This document shows positions 20,288 through 29,548 of a stretch of DNA of 64,000 bases, in pieces. The DNA lies in NCBI GenBank assembly GCA_012840075.1, contig DUMC01000112.1, forward strand, positions 1 to 64,000. The letters are read 5' to 3'. How positions within the stretch are numbered: the stretch's first letter is position 1; every line of letters begins with the position of its first letter. Position numbers and translations under genes: made by a program. This stretch comes from Clostridiaceae bacterium. GTDB taxonomy: Bacteria > Bacillota > Clostridia > Acetivibrionales > DUMC01. The notes below the pieces were generated by a model, which ran no database searches, was not told where the DNA came from, and saw nothing but the letters and a program-made list of their open reading frames with translations.

Positions 20288-21622
20288 GTGGTTTTTATGA
20301 CAATTAAAAAGTACTTATGCTGTCTTGTTAGTTTATTATTATCGCTTGAAATTATTATGCTTTTAGCTTTAACAGCATATGTAGAAGTATATGCAGATGA
20401 AGAAGAATATGAACCCATACCTTTCGAAATTTTTGAAGTCGATGCTTTTAAGATTGAAGATTTTGAAGTTTTTGAAGCTGATGTTTTTGAAAGTGAAGAT
20501 GTTTTACCGTCATCATCACCATCAACAGAGCCATCAGCTGAGAAAGAGGCAACATCTCCAACATCACAGGTGGAAGTACCTGTTATAAACGCAGCAGCAG
20601 CAATTGTAATGGATATGGAATCGGGAAGAATACTTTATGAAAAGAATGCTTATAGAAGGATGCCTATAGCCAGTACTACTAAGATTATGACGGCAATTCT
20701 GGCAATTGAACTGGGTAATCTTGAAGACATAGTTACGGTGAGTAAAAGAGCCAGCAGCATAGGAGGATCTGTTATAAATTTAAGAACAGGGGAAGAAATT
20801 AAACTGAAAGATCTGCTTTATGGACTTATGTTGAGATCGGGCAATGATGCAGCTATAGCCATAGCGGAACATATAGGCGGATCGGTGGAAAATTTCGTAG
20901 AGATGATGAACTATAAAGCAAAATTGCTTGGGGCAAGGAATACAAATTTTGTAACTCCTCATGGATTGGATAGGGAAGGACATTATTCTACGGCATATGA
21001 TCTTGCAGTAATAACAAGATATGCCCTTCAAAATCCGGTGTTTTCCCAAATAGTCGGAACTAAAAATATTATTGCCGGTTCAAGAAATCTATATAACACC
21101 AATGAAATGCTGGATTTATATCCAGGGGCTGACGGAGTAAAGACTGGTTATACTGGTCAGGCAGGAAGGTGCCTTGTTACATCTGCCACAAGAAACGGGC
21201 AGAGATATATATCTGTGGTGCTTAACTGTCCTACCAGGGCTTTAAGAGCACAGAGCAGCAAAAAAATCCTCGATTATGCATTTAGTAATTATAAACCGTA
21301 TACATTGTTGAATGCCGGGGAGAAAATTGCTCGAGTATCTATAATCAAAGGTATTGAGGATATGGTTAGCGTTGAGGCGGTCAATGATATATTTATACCC
21401 TTATCAAAAGATGAATATGAAAGGATACAAAAAAAGGTGATCATACCGGAATATTTAGAAGCGCCTGTATATGCAGGTATTACAGTTGGCGAGGTTCAAT
21501 TCTTCCTTGATGGAAAATTGTTAGCCCACAGCGAGCTAAAAACCAGCGCTGATGTATATGTCAAAGATTATAAATACTATATAAAAATAATTATTGAAGA
21601 ATGGATGAATATGGTAAGATAA
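20288..21622 (+). CDS. D-alanyl-D-alanine carboxypeptidase (DacF-like)
   Basis: PIASTTKIMTAILAIE, RSGNDAA, DGVKTGYTGQAGRCL; signal peptide and acidic/Ser-Thr-Pro linker. Confidence 0.92.
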   Translation: MVFMTIKKYLCCLVSLLLSLEIIMLLALTAYVEVYADEEEYEPIPFEIFEVDAFKIEDFEVFEADVFESEDVLPSSSPSTEPSAEKEATSPTSQVEVPVINAAAAIVMDMESGRILYEKNAYRRMPIASTTKIMTAILAIELGNLEDIVTVSKRASSIGGSVINLRTGEEIKLKDLLYGLMLRSGNDAAIAIAEHIGGSVENFVEMMNYKAKLLGARNTNFVTPHGLDREGHYSTAYDLAVITRYALQNPVFSQIVGTKNIIAGSRNLYNTNEMLDLYPGADGVKTGYTGQAGRCLVTSATRNGQRYISVVLNCPTRALRAQSSKKILDYAFSNYKPYTLLNAGEKIARVSIIKGIEDMVSVEAVNDIFIPLSKDEYERIQKKVIIPEYLEAPVYAGITVGEVQFFLDGKLLAHSELKTSADVYVKDYKYYIKIIIEEWMNMVR

Positions 21623-21650
21623 GACAATTCCTGAGTCTTGCAGCATAATA

Positions 21651-21691
21651 GTGGATTTAATCATTTCAAATGGTTAAATCCACTGTTTTTT
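21651..21691 (+). terminator. Rho-independent terminator
   Basis: GTGGATTTAA..TTAAATCCACTGTTTTTT. Confidence 0.85.
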
Positions 21692-21922
21692 GTGATATAA
21701 TTCTCAATAATAAAAAATGTGATATAATTGTCAATAATAAAAATATTTATTAAAGCTCAAATATTAAAATATTAAAACTAAATATGTAAACTGAGTATTT
21801 TTAGTCTAAATAGAAAGAAAATATTTAGACTAAATATTTGAACTAATAAATTTAAACTGGATATTAAAATTCAATGCTTAAGCTTAATTTAAACTTAATT
21901 TGAACTTAAATGGAGGTAGGGT

Positions 21923-24103
21923 TTGAAAACAGTAATAGTTGCGCTTAATTCAAAATATATTCATGGCTCGCTTGCTCCATGGTATTTGAAATATGCCTGC
22001 GGTGATGACTGTGGCCAGGTGAAAGTTCTTGAATACAACATAAACGATAATATTGAATGGATTTTAACTAAAATAGTTGCGGAAAAACCGGATGTGGCAG
22101 CTTTTTCTTGTTATATCTGGAATATAGAGATTATTTTCAAAATCATTAGTAACATAAAAAAGGTTTTGCCGAATGTGAAAATAGTACTTGGAGGGCCTGA
22201 GGTATCCTATACACCGGAAGAAATAATGAAAAGCAATTCTTATATCGATTTTATTATATGCGGTGAAGGCGAAGATAGTTTTAAAAAACTATTATCGGTG
22301 TTGAATGTTAAGTTGAGAGGGGATCTCAAATATCAAGAGTATCCTAAGCATTTGAGGAATATTGACTATAGAGTAAATTCTGATTATGAAGAAAATATTG
22401 AAGAGGCAAATATTAGAGATATTGACGGTCTATGTTATAGGGAAGGCGGAAAAATACATTATAACGGAAAATATTGCATAATTAAGGACCTTGGAGCATT
22501 ACCTTCTCCTTATACTAATGAAATGCTTTCATTAATGGGAAGCAATAAAATTATATATTATGAAGCTTCAAGGGGATGTCCTTTTTCATGCTCATATTGC
22601 ATATCTTCTACCTTTGAAGGTGTTCGTTATTTTCCAATGGAAAGAGTTAAAAGTGATTTGTTAAAGCTAATCAATGCCGGTGTAAAACAGGTAAAATTTG
22701 TTGATAGGACTTTCAATTGCAATAATAGAAGAGCCAAGGAAATAATAAGGTATGTAATTGAAAATAGTAAGAAAACAAATTTTCACTTTGAAGCAGCCGG
22801 TGATCTTTTTGATGATGAATTAATCCGGCTTTTGCTACGGGCTCCTGAAGGCATTATACAACTTGAGATCGGAGTACAATCTATAAATACGCAAACTCAT
22901 TCTGAAATAAGACGCAAAACGGATATAAACAAGTTGTTTGATAATGTAAGGAAACTAAGGTCAAAGGATAATATTCATATACATCTTGACTTGATTGCAG
23001 GACTTCCTTTTGAAGATTATTCTTCTTTCAAACAATCATTTGATGCCGTTTATAGTCTTGAGCCTCATTATTTCCAACTGGGATTTCTTAAACTGCTTAA
23101 AGGTTCTTATATAAGAACAGAGGAACAGGTTAAAAAACATCAGTACGAATTCAGAGAATATCCTCCTTACGAGGTTTTGTGCAATAAATACATTAGTTTT
23201 TCCGAAATAGCTGAATTGAAAGGAATTGAAGAAGTTTTAGAAAGGTATTATAACTCAGGAAGGTTCGAGAACACACTAAGATTTATTATTAACTGTTTTT
23301 ACAGCTCTCCATTCGAGTTTTATAAAGAACTATATCTATATAATTTGGAACACGGCTATTTGGACAAGTCCATATCAGCCCGGGATCAATATACGGTATT
23401 TGTGGAGTTTGTTGAATATTTAGCGGATAAGTTGAGTTTAAAGGAATCTGTAGGAGAATCATTGAAGAATGTTATTAATGATCTGCTGAAATTTGATTTT
23501 ATGTTAACGAATAATACGGGCAAGTTGCCTGAAAGAATTAACAGGGTAACAGTACCGGGCTTTAAGGATTGGTGCAGGGATTTTCTTAAAGATGAAAGCC
23601 ATGTAAGACAGTATTTGCCGGACTTTGTCGAGATGTCTCCCGGTCAAATATTGAACAAGGTCAAATTTGAAATTTTTGATTATGATGTTGCTGCTTTAAG
23701 TGATAAAATGCGTTTAAGTGACAAATTGCAAAGTTCGGGCAGTGTGTCAATTATTGATGATGACAAACTGGATGATAATGGAAAATTGGATAATTATAAC
23801 AAATCAGATAATATTGGCAAATCATATGATAGTGACAAGTCATATGATAACAGTAAATCATATGATAGTTGCAGATCAGCTGACAGTGACAAATTAGATA
23901 CCAGTAATAAACCAGGTGCTGATTGCAATTCAGATTACAGCTTGAATTCAGATTACAATTTGAATATTGAATCAGGAACAACTGCTGATAACTTAATGTT
24001 GCCTGAACAAAGGAGAGTTATTATTTTATTTGATTATTCAAATCAGCATAAAGTGACAGGCAGGTACAGGTACGAAGTCCTGAAATTGAAAAATTTTCTA
24101 TAA
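21923..24103 (+). CDS. B12-binding-domain radical SAM protein (DUF4080 type)
   Basis: N-terminal cobalamin-binding-like domain, YEASRGCPFSCSYCISS (CxxxCxxC), QLEIGVQSINTQT. Confidence 0.9.
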   Translation: MKTVIVALNSKYIHGSLAPWYLKYACGDDCGQVKVLEYNINDNIEWILTKIVAEKPDVAAFSCYIWNIEIIFKIISNIKKVLPNVKIVLGGPEVSYTPEEIMKSNSYIDFIICGEGEDSFKKLLSVLNVKLRGDLKYQEYPKHLRNIDYRVNSDYEENIEEANIRDIDGLCYREGGKIHYNGKYCIIKDLGALPSPYTNEMLSLMGSNKIIYYEASRGCPFSCSYCISSTFEGVRYFPMERVKSDLLKLINAGVKQVKFVDRTFNCNNRRAKEIIRYVIENSKKTNFHFEAAGDLFDDELIRLLLRAPEGIIQLEIGVQSINTQTHSEIRRKTDINKLFDNVRKLRSKDNIHIHLDLIAGLPFEDYSSFKQSFDAVYSLEPHYFQLGFLKLLKGSYIRTEEQVKKHQYEFREYPPYEVLCNKYISFSEIAELKGIEEVLERYYNSGRFENTLRFIINCFYSSPFEFYKELYLYNLEHGYLDKSISARDQYTVFVEFVEYLADKLSLKESVGESLKNVINDLLKFDFMLTNNTGKLPERINRVTVPGFKDWCRDFLKDESHVRQYLPDFVEMSPGQILNKVKFEIFDYDVAALSDKMRLSDKLQSSGSVSIIDDDKLDDNGKLDNYNKSDNIGKSYDSDKSYDNSKSYDSCRSADSDKLDTSNKPGADCNSDYSLNSDYNLNIESGTTADNLMLPEQRRVIILFDYSNQHKVTGRYRYEVLKLKNFL
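23765..23962 (+). repeat. In-frame 18-nt imperfect tandem repeat (11 units) in radical SAM gene
   Basis: Encodes KLDDNG/KLDNYN/KSDNIG/KSYDSD/KSYDNS/KSYDSC/RSADSD/KLDTSN/KPGADC/NSDYSL/NSDYNL. Confidence 0.9.
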
Positions 24104-24247
24104 ATTTATAGAAAACTCTTGAAATATTTTCCTAATAGGTGTATTATATCTATATAATCCACAAATTAACATATAATAAAAATAAAACCATATATGGATA
24201 TTAATGCTTTTAAATACGTGATTAACTACACAATAGTGAAAACATAA

Positions 24248-24426
24248 CTGAGTAAGTGATGAATATATTGCTAGGCAGGTGACTAATGTATTGCTGAGCA
24301 AGTGACGAATGTATTACTGGACAAGCGACAAATATATTGCTGAGCGAGCAACAAATATTTTGCTGTGTGAAGAAAAAATATTGTGCAAAGGAAAAATATT
24401 TTGTTAAGTAAAAGATCAATATTATG
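24248..24426 (+). repeat. 23-nt imperfect tandem array, about 8 units, intergenic
   Basis: ctgagtaagtgatgaatatattg / ctaggcaggtgactaatgtattg / ctgagcaagtgacgaatgtatta / ctggacaagcgacaaatatattg / ctgagcgagcaacaaatattttg / ctgtgtgaagaaaaaatattgtg / (18 nt) / ttaagtaaaagatcaatattatg. Confidence 0.88.
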
Positions 24427-24750
24427 CCATATTATGCTGTGCTATAAATTAAGTGGTCGTCTAAGAAACATTCAAGATCCAAGAAATGAAGCGGTTTGAA
24501 TGGGAGTAAATTTATTCGGACGAAGGATGCGATGACTTAGATAGGGGATGTGATAACTTGAATGGAGAAATTAACGGCTTGAATGGAGAAATCAGGAGAA
24601 ATCAAGAGCTTGGACGAAGCATATTAAGACTGGGATATGAGGGTGAGATTATTTGAAATAGGAAGGTGTTTACCTGAAATTGGAAATGATATAGCTTGAA
24701 CATTGGATGAATTTACTTAGACAAGTGATGGAATGTTGAAAAAGGGGTGA

Positions 24751-25446
24751 ATGTTGAAAATGGAGAAAGAAACGGAGAAAAACGATATAGAAGCTACAAT
24801 GAAAGATAACATGAAAGCTGTAAGGAAAAACAGCGTAAAAGGGAGTTTTACATTGGAAGCAGCTATTATTTTCCCATTAGTATTAATTATAATTGCTGGT
24901 ATATTTTATGTTACATACTTGCTTTATATTAAAACCGTTATCCAGTCTGTGGTTGATCTGTCAGTTAGAAGAGGAATAAAAGTATGGGACAATTTGTACA
25001 AAGAAGTAAGTACAGGCAAAATTCAAAAAATCAATAGCGATTTATATTGGGATATTTTTGATATAAATAGAGAAAAGAAAGAAGATAGGCTCAAGACTTG
25101 GCTTAAATCCGTTTTTGACAAGCAAAAGTTGCTGCATGATATAGACATGGATATTAACGTTTGGTTGAGAAATTGCTTGTTATACAAGCAGCTTAATTCG
25201 GAGGTTATAGCTTATTACAAGACTCCGATAAGTAGCAGCGTAAAGGAATATCTTGAGATCAGTGGTAATTCAAAGGCTATACTGAATCATCCTCCTGATT
25301 TTATTAGAAATATTGATTTCATTGTAGAATTGGAAATAGCACTGGAGCAGAAGTACAAAAGCTTTGGAGAGTTCATGGACAGGATAAGAAGGGTTATGGA
25401 AGAGATTACACAACAAATTGAAAGATTTGGTGTGCATGATGAGTAG
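24751..25446 (+). CDS. TadE-like pilus-assembly-type membrane protein
   Basis: KGSFTLEAAIIFPLVLIIIAGIFYVTYLLYIKTVIQSVVDLSVRRG. Confidence 0.75.
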   Translation: MLKMEKETEKNDIEATMKDNMKAVRKNSVKGSFTLEAAIIFPLVLIIIAGIFYVTYLLYIKTVIQSVVDLSVRRGIKVWDNLYKEVSTGKIQKINSDLYWDIFDINREKKEDRLKTWLKSVFDKQKLLHDIDMDINVWLRNCLLYKQLNSEVIAYYKTPISSSVKEYLEISGNSKAILNHPPDFIRNIDFIVELEIALEQKYKSFGEFMDRIRRVMEEITQQIERFGVHDE

Positions 25447-28099
25447 ATATTTAAATAAACCCATGAGAATCGGATGCCTAAAAGAATGCCTAAATGGGGC
25501 ATATAAAAGAAAAAGTAATGGTTTTAACAATGAAATAAATTACTTTAACAATGAAAAAGGTCAGACTGTAATATTTCTAACAATTGTTTTTATTGGAATT
25601 CTTTTCTTTTGCGGTATATTAATTGACGGAGTGAGAATGATTTCGGGTAAAGTAAATGCAGTTAGGGCTCTTGAAGATGCTTGTATATCGGCATTGGCAC
25701 TATATGACAGTCAGCTGAAAAATGAATACGGAATTTTTGCATTATCCGAAAGTAATGAAGAGGAATTGAAAAAAACTATAGAAACATATCTCAGTGAAAA
25801 TTTAAACATCAATAATGATTTTATAGATTCGGGCAAATCAAATGACGATTTTGAATGCTTTTTAGACCTTTATGACTTTAGGATCGAAGAACTGAGTGTA
25901 ACTCCTTTTTTTAACTTAACAAATAATTCGGCAGTAAGAAAACAAATATTGGAACAAATGAAATATAGGGCACCAAAGGAAATTGGAGAGAATATACTCA
26001 AGAAATTTAATGTGATTAAAGATATCGGAAAAATGGCATCATTATATGAAAAAAAGACAGGATTGGAGAAGGAACTCAGTGATTTGGATAATCTTCAGAG
26101 GGAAGTGAAGAAAAATATCAGCGGGACTCTAGGAGATGGCGTCTTTGAGGAAGAATATGTTGAAAAATTTAATTTGAACGGTGTTAGAGACAGACTGGTT
26201 GATAATTACATAAATTTATTAGAAGAGCAAAATCGCATATTTTCTTACTTAAATGAAAAAAGGAAACTTTTAGAGCATCTTTATGGCTTAAAGGGGAAAG
26301 GTGGCATAAAAGGAGATGGCCGGCAAGACAATGAACAAGAGGGCGATGAACAAGAAAATAATGAAAGTAATATAAGGAATGAAAACTATTCTGAAGATGC
26401 TGAGTTAACGAATTTGGATGATGCTGATTTAACTAAGAGAATACGGAAGGCAGAAGATGAATATCTGGATGCCGTAAGTCAGTTGGAAGACATTAAAGTG
26501 CGCATTTCAAATACATTTGACCAATTATACAATGAACATACGGAAAAATTTATAGGAATTAATGAAAAAACAATAGCAAATATTAGAAAATTGATGGAGG
26601 CTAGGGAAAAACTAAATATAAATATTGATGAATTTATTGGAACAGTCACTTCAAATTTTGGCAAGGATAAGGAAGAAGATGAAACCGATGAGAGTGAAAA
26701 TGACGATGAAAACAATGTTTGTAAAGAATTCAAGGATGTAATTCTTGAAGATTTGAGCAACTTTAAGACATTGATTCCTGATTATGAAAAAGGTATAAGT
26801 ATGATAAACATTTTAGAAAATAACATCCAAGCATTAAGGTCTTCAATGGATACTCTTGAAGATATACAACGTAGGATCATGAATGAAGAAATGTCAAGTA
26901 GCAGCCTCAGCCTGGTTATAGATGAGATAAGGAAAGCAGCGGAAGAAATAAATGCCCGTTACAAAACAATAGAATTTAATTATCAAATGGTGGGAAGAAA
27001 CGAGAATAATGAGAATAAGGAGAATAATGATAATAAGGAGGATAATGAGAATAAAGAAAATAAGAAAGATCCACGAAAAGGTGTAAAAGATAATGTAAAA
27101 AATGCATTAAAAGAATTAATACTAAAAGGATTAAACATTCAGAAAAAAGAAATTGATTTTGATGAGCTGCCATCAAGAAAAAAGGTTAATGAGCCTGTAT
27201 TCAGCGACAACATAGAGCAAATAGGACAAGAAGAAACAAACGGAGAATCTACGGATACTGCTTGGCAATTGTACACCGGTGAATTCCATGAAATAGCTGA
27301 AGATATAGATTTGACCGATATTAATGGAGTGTTTACAAATAGAGTTTTTGATTTTATAGCTAATGCAGCTAAAGCAATTGGTAGTAGTTTATTGGACATC
27401 AGGGATGAATTATATATAAATCAGTATGTTATAAGTGTTTTTAAAAATAAAGTTAATAATGAGAGTAATATTAATGAGGACAATATTAACGAGAACAATG
27501 ATAACGAGTATAACGATTATAACATCTGCTTTCAGGCTGAGGTTGAATATATTTTACATGGGGATGAGTTGGAACAAATTAATGTGGCTAAAACAGCGGG
27601 ACAAATTGCTTTGTTAAGATTTGGAATAAATACCTTACAAATTTATATGGATCCGGTAAAACGCAAAGAAGCATATTCACTGGCAACAGCTATAGCAAGT
27701 TGGTGGACGGGTGGTGCAGGAATACCTATTATTGCAAATTTAATTATTTGCACTTGGGGGATAGCGGACGGAATAAATGATTTAAAACTTCTTATGGACG
27801 GAAAAGCAGTACCTTTATTGAAAAAATCTCAAATAGAGTTTACGTATGAGGATTACCTATTATTCTTACTGATGTTAGAAGACAGGGAGAAAAAGCTTGA
27901 TAGAATAGAAGATTTAATTGAGCTTAATATGAGAAAAAACAAAAAGGATTTTAAAATGGGTAATACACACTCCGCTATAAGAGTAGAAGCTGAGATTTCC
28001 ATGAAATATTTTTTTGTCACAAAGAATTTCATGCCGGCAATACTAAAAACTCCTGACGGAAGGCATAGGATAAAAGTAGTTTTATATGAAGAATATTGA
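25418..28099 (+). CDS. DUF5702/TadG-like large membrane-anchored protein
   Basis: EKGQTVIFLTIVFIGILFFCGILIDGVRMISGKVNAVRALEDACISALALYDSQLKNEYGIFAL; N/E/K/D-rich low-complexity tracts. Confidence 0.75.
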   Translation: MKDLVCMMSRYLNKPMRIGCLKECLNGAYKRKSNGFNNEINYFNNEKGQTVIFLTIVFIGILFFCGILIDGVRMISGKVNAVRALEDACISALALYDSQLKNEYGIFALSESNEEELKKTIETYLSENLNINNDFIDSGKSNDDFECFLDLYDFRIEELSVTPFFNLTNNSAVRKQILEQMKYRAPKEIGENILKKFNVIKDIGKMASLYEKKTGLEKELSDLDNLQREVKKNISGTLGDGVFEEEYVEKFNLNGVRDRLVDNYINLLEEQNRIFSYLNEKRKLLEHLYGLKGKGGIKGDGRQDNEQEGDEQENNESNIRNENYSEDAELTNLDDADLTKRIRKAEDEYLDAVSQLEDIKVRISNTFDQLYNEHTEKFIGINEKTIANIRKLMEAREKLNINIDEFIGTVTSNFGKDKEEDETDESENDDENNVCKEFKDVILEDLSNFKTLIPDYEKGISMINILENNIQALRSSMDTLEDIQRRIMNEEMSSSSLSLVIDEIRKAAEEINARYKTIEFNYQMVGRNENNENKENNDNKEDNENKENKKDPRKGVKDNVKNALKELILKGLNIQKKEIDFDELPSRKKVNEPVFSDNIEQIGQEETNGESTDTAWQLYTGEFHEIAEDIDLTDINGVFTNRVFDFIANAAKAIGSSLLDIRDELYINQYVISVFKNKVNNESNINEDNINENNDNEYNDYNICFQAEVEYILHGDELEQINVAKTAGQIALLRFGINTLQIYMDPVKRKEAYSLATAIASWWTGGAGIPIIANLIICTWGIADGINDLKLLMDGKAVPLLKKSQIEFTYEDYLLFLLMLEDREKKLDRIEDLIELNMRKNKKDFKMGNTHSAIRVEAEISMKYFFVTKNFMPAILKTPDGRHRIKVVLYEEY

Positions 28100-28191
28100 C
28101 AAAGAATATCGACAAGAAATATTAACAAAAGTATTGACAAAAAATGTAAATATTAACGAAGATATTAACAAAAAATGTAAAATAAATTGCT

Positions 28192-29427
28192 ATGCTAATG
28201 ATTTTAACAGGAGAGAATAATATGTTTAGAAAAGTAACTAAAGGCTCGGTTACTTTAGAAGCCGCTATAGCCTTATCTCTATTTATTAGTGTGATTTTAT
28301 CAGTCTCCCTGATGATGAAAATAATTTATACTCACGAAATCATACAAAATGCGCTCAGCCTTACGGCAAATGAGCTTTCCTCATATAGCTATTTACTGCA
28401 TTTAAGTGGGATTGAAAGAATTCATGATAAACTTCATGAGAAAATGGAAGAAATCGTTGAAAACGTCTCTGAGGAAAAGGAGATCCTTAATGAATTCTAT
28501 GAAGAATTTACAAATGAATTCTCTATTATTGATATTATTGATATTGCTGAAAATCCGGGCAGTGAAAATAATGTTAACAAAGCTTATGAAGATGTGAATG
28601 ATACACAAGATGCAGATATCCAAACAAAGAAAGGTAATAATGATGCAGAATTCCAAGATGAAATGAAGAACCTTTTATATAGCATCTTAAAAGAAGCCTA
28701 TGGAGATTCTATAGACCGGTTATTCATACCTATAGCAAAAATGTGCATAAAAAAATACTTAGTTACAAACGAGATTAGGGATCCAGATGAAAGGTTGAAA
28801 GCGCTTGATGTCAACGGAGGTTTTAACGGACTGGATTTTAGTATGTCGGAGCTTTTTAAAGATGAGAATAATACTATAAGTATTGTGGTGAAATATAAAA
28901 TAAACATGCCGGTTCCTATAAAAATCTTGCCCTCGCTTACAGTGATTCAAAAAGCATCTGTCAGAGGATGGCTTGGCGGTGATGAGGTACTTGAGCAAAC
29001 TAAAGATGTAAAAGATGATATATGGTCTTTAGATAATTTTACCAGAGGCAGAAAAATAAGGGAAATATTCGGGGCAAACTTACCTTTCACTTTTCCAGTA
29101 ATAGCCAGATATGATGAAGATTCGGGTACAGTGACAATGATAAAAAGCATGGATTTAACACTGGAATATTACCAGGACCCTGTTAAAGTATCAAAGAAGA
29201 TGAAACTTTACATAAATGAATTGAAAGCATACAGAGGGCAGGAAGTTCCCTGGGGAAAAGATAAAATTGTTATTAAAAATAGTGATATTGTTAAGCGACA
29301 GTTGATTCTGGTAGTACCCAACAACCCAATAAATTTAGAAGTAGAGCAGGAAATTGAACAATGTAGGCTGTACGCAGCAGATAATGGCATAGATTTGAAA
29401 GTTATAAAATATGGAACTAAGAGATAG
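28192..29427 (+). CDS. TadE-like membrane-anchored protein
   Basis: KGSVTLEAAIALSLFISVILSVSLMMKIIYTHEIIQNALSLTANELSSYSYL. Confidence 0.7.
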   Translation: MLMILTGENNMFRKVTKGSVTLEAAIALSLFISVILSVSLMMKIIYTHEIIQNALSLTANELSSYSYLLHLSGIERIHDKLHEKMEEIVENVSEEKEILNEFYEEFTNEFSIIDIIDIAENPGSENNVNKAYEDVNDTQDADIQTKKGNNDAEFQDEMKNLLYSILKEAYGDSIDRLFIPIAKMCIKKYLVTNEIRDPDERLKALDVNGGFNGLDFSMSELFKDENNTISIVVKYKINMPVPIKILPSLTVIQKASVRGWLGGDEVLEQTKDVKDDIWSLDNFTRGRKIREIFGANLPFTFPVIARYDEDSGTVTMIKSMDLTLEYYQDPVKVSKKMKLYINELKAYRGQEVPWGKDKIVIKNSDIVKRQLILVVPNNPINLEVEQEIEQCRLYAADNGIDLKVIKYGTKR

Positions 29428-29526
29428 ACACGGGTAGATAGACACGGGGACGGTTCTTTTGTCTCAGAGTGACAAAGACAAAAGAACCGTCCCCATGTCT
29501 ATCATCGAACCGTCCTCATGTCTATC
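29422..29526. repeat. REP-like palindromic repeat, family 1 (copy a)
   Basis: ATAGACACGGGGACGGTTCTTTTGTCT / AGACAAAAGAACCGTCCCCATGTCTAT inverted arms plus a third partial copy. Confidence 0.92.
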
Positions 29527-29548
29527 GTGGTCTCGAACTTTCACGTAT

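Noticed and set aside
23751-23981. Minus-strand ORF with C/H/Y-rich repeats (MFLIQYSNCNLNSSCNLNCNQHL...)
   Set aside because: Antisense shadow of the 18-nt repeat in the radical SAM gene; no RBS and purely repeat-driven
24222-24419. Minus-strand 65-aa ORF in the 23-nt array
   Set aside because: Unit length is not a multiple of 3 so no protein repeat results; open by chance in AT-rich repeats
24248-24426. CRISPR array
   Set aside because: Units are contiguous and diverged with no unique spacers; no cas genes in window
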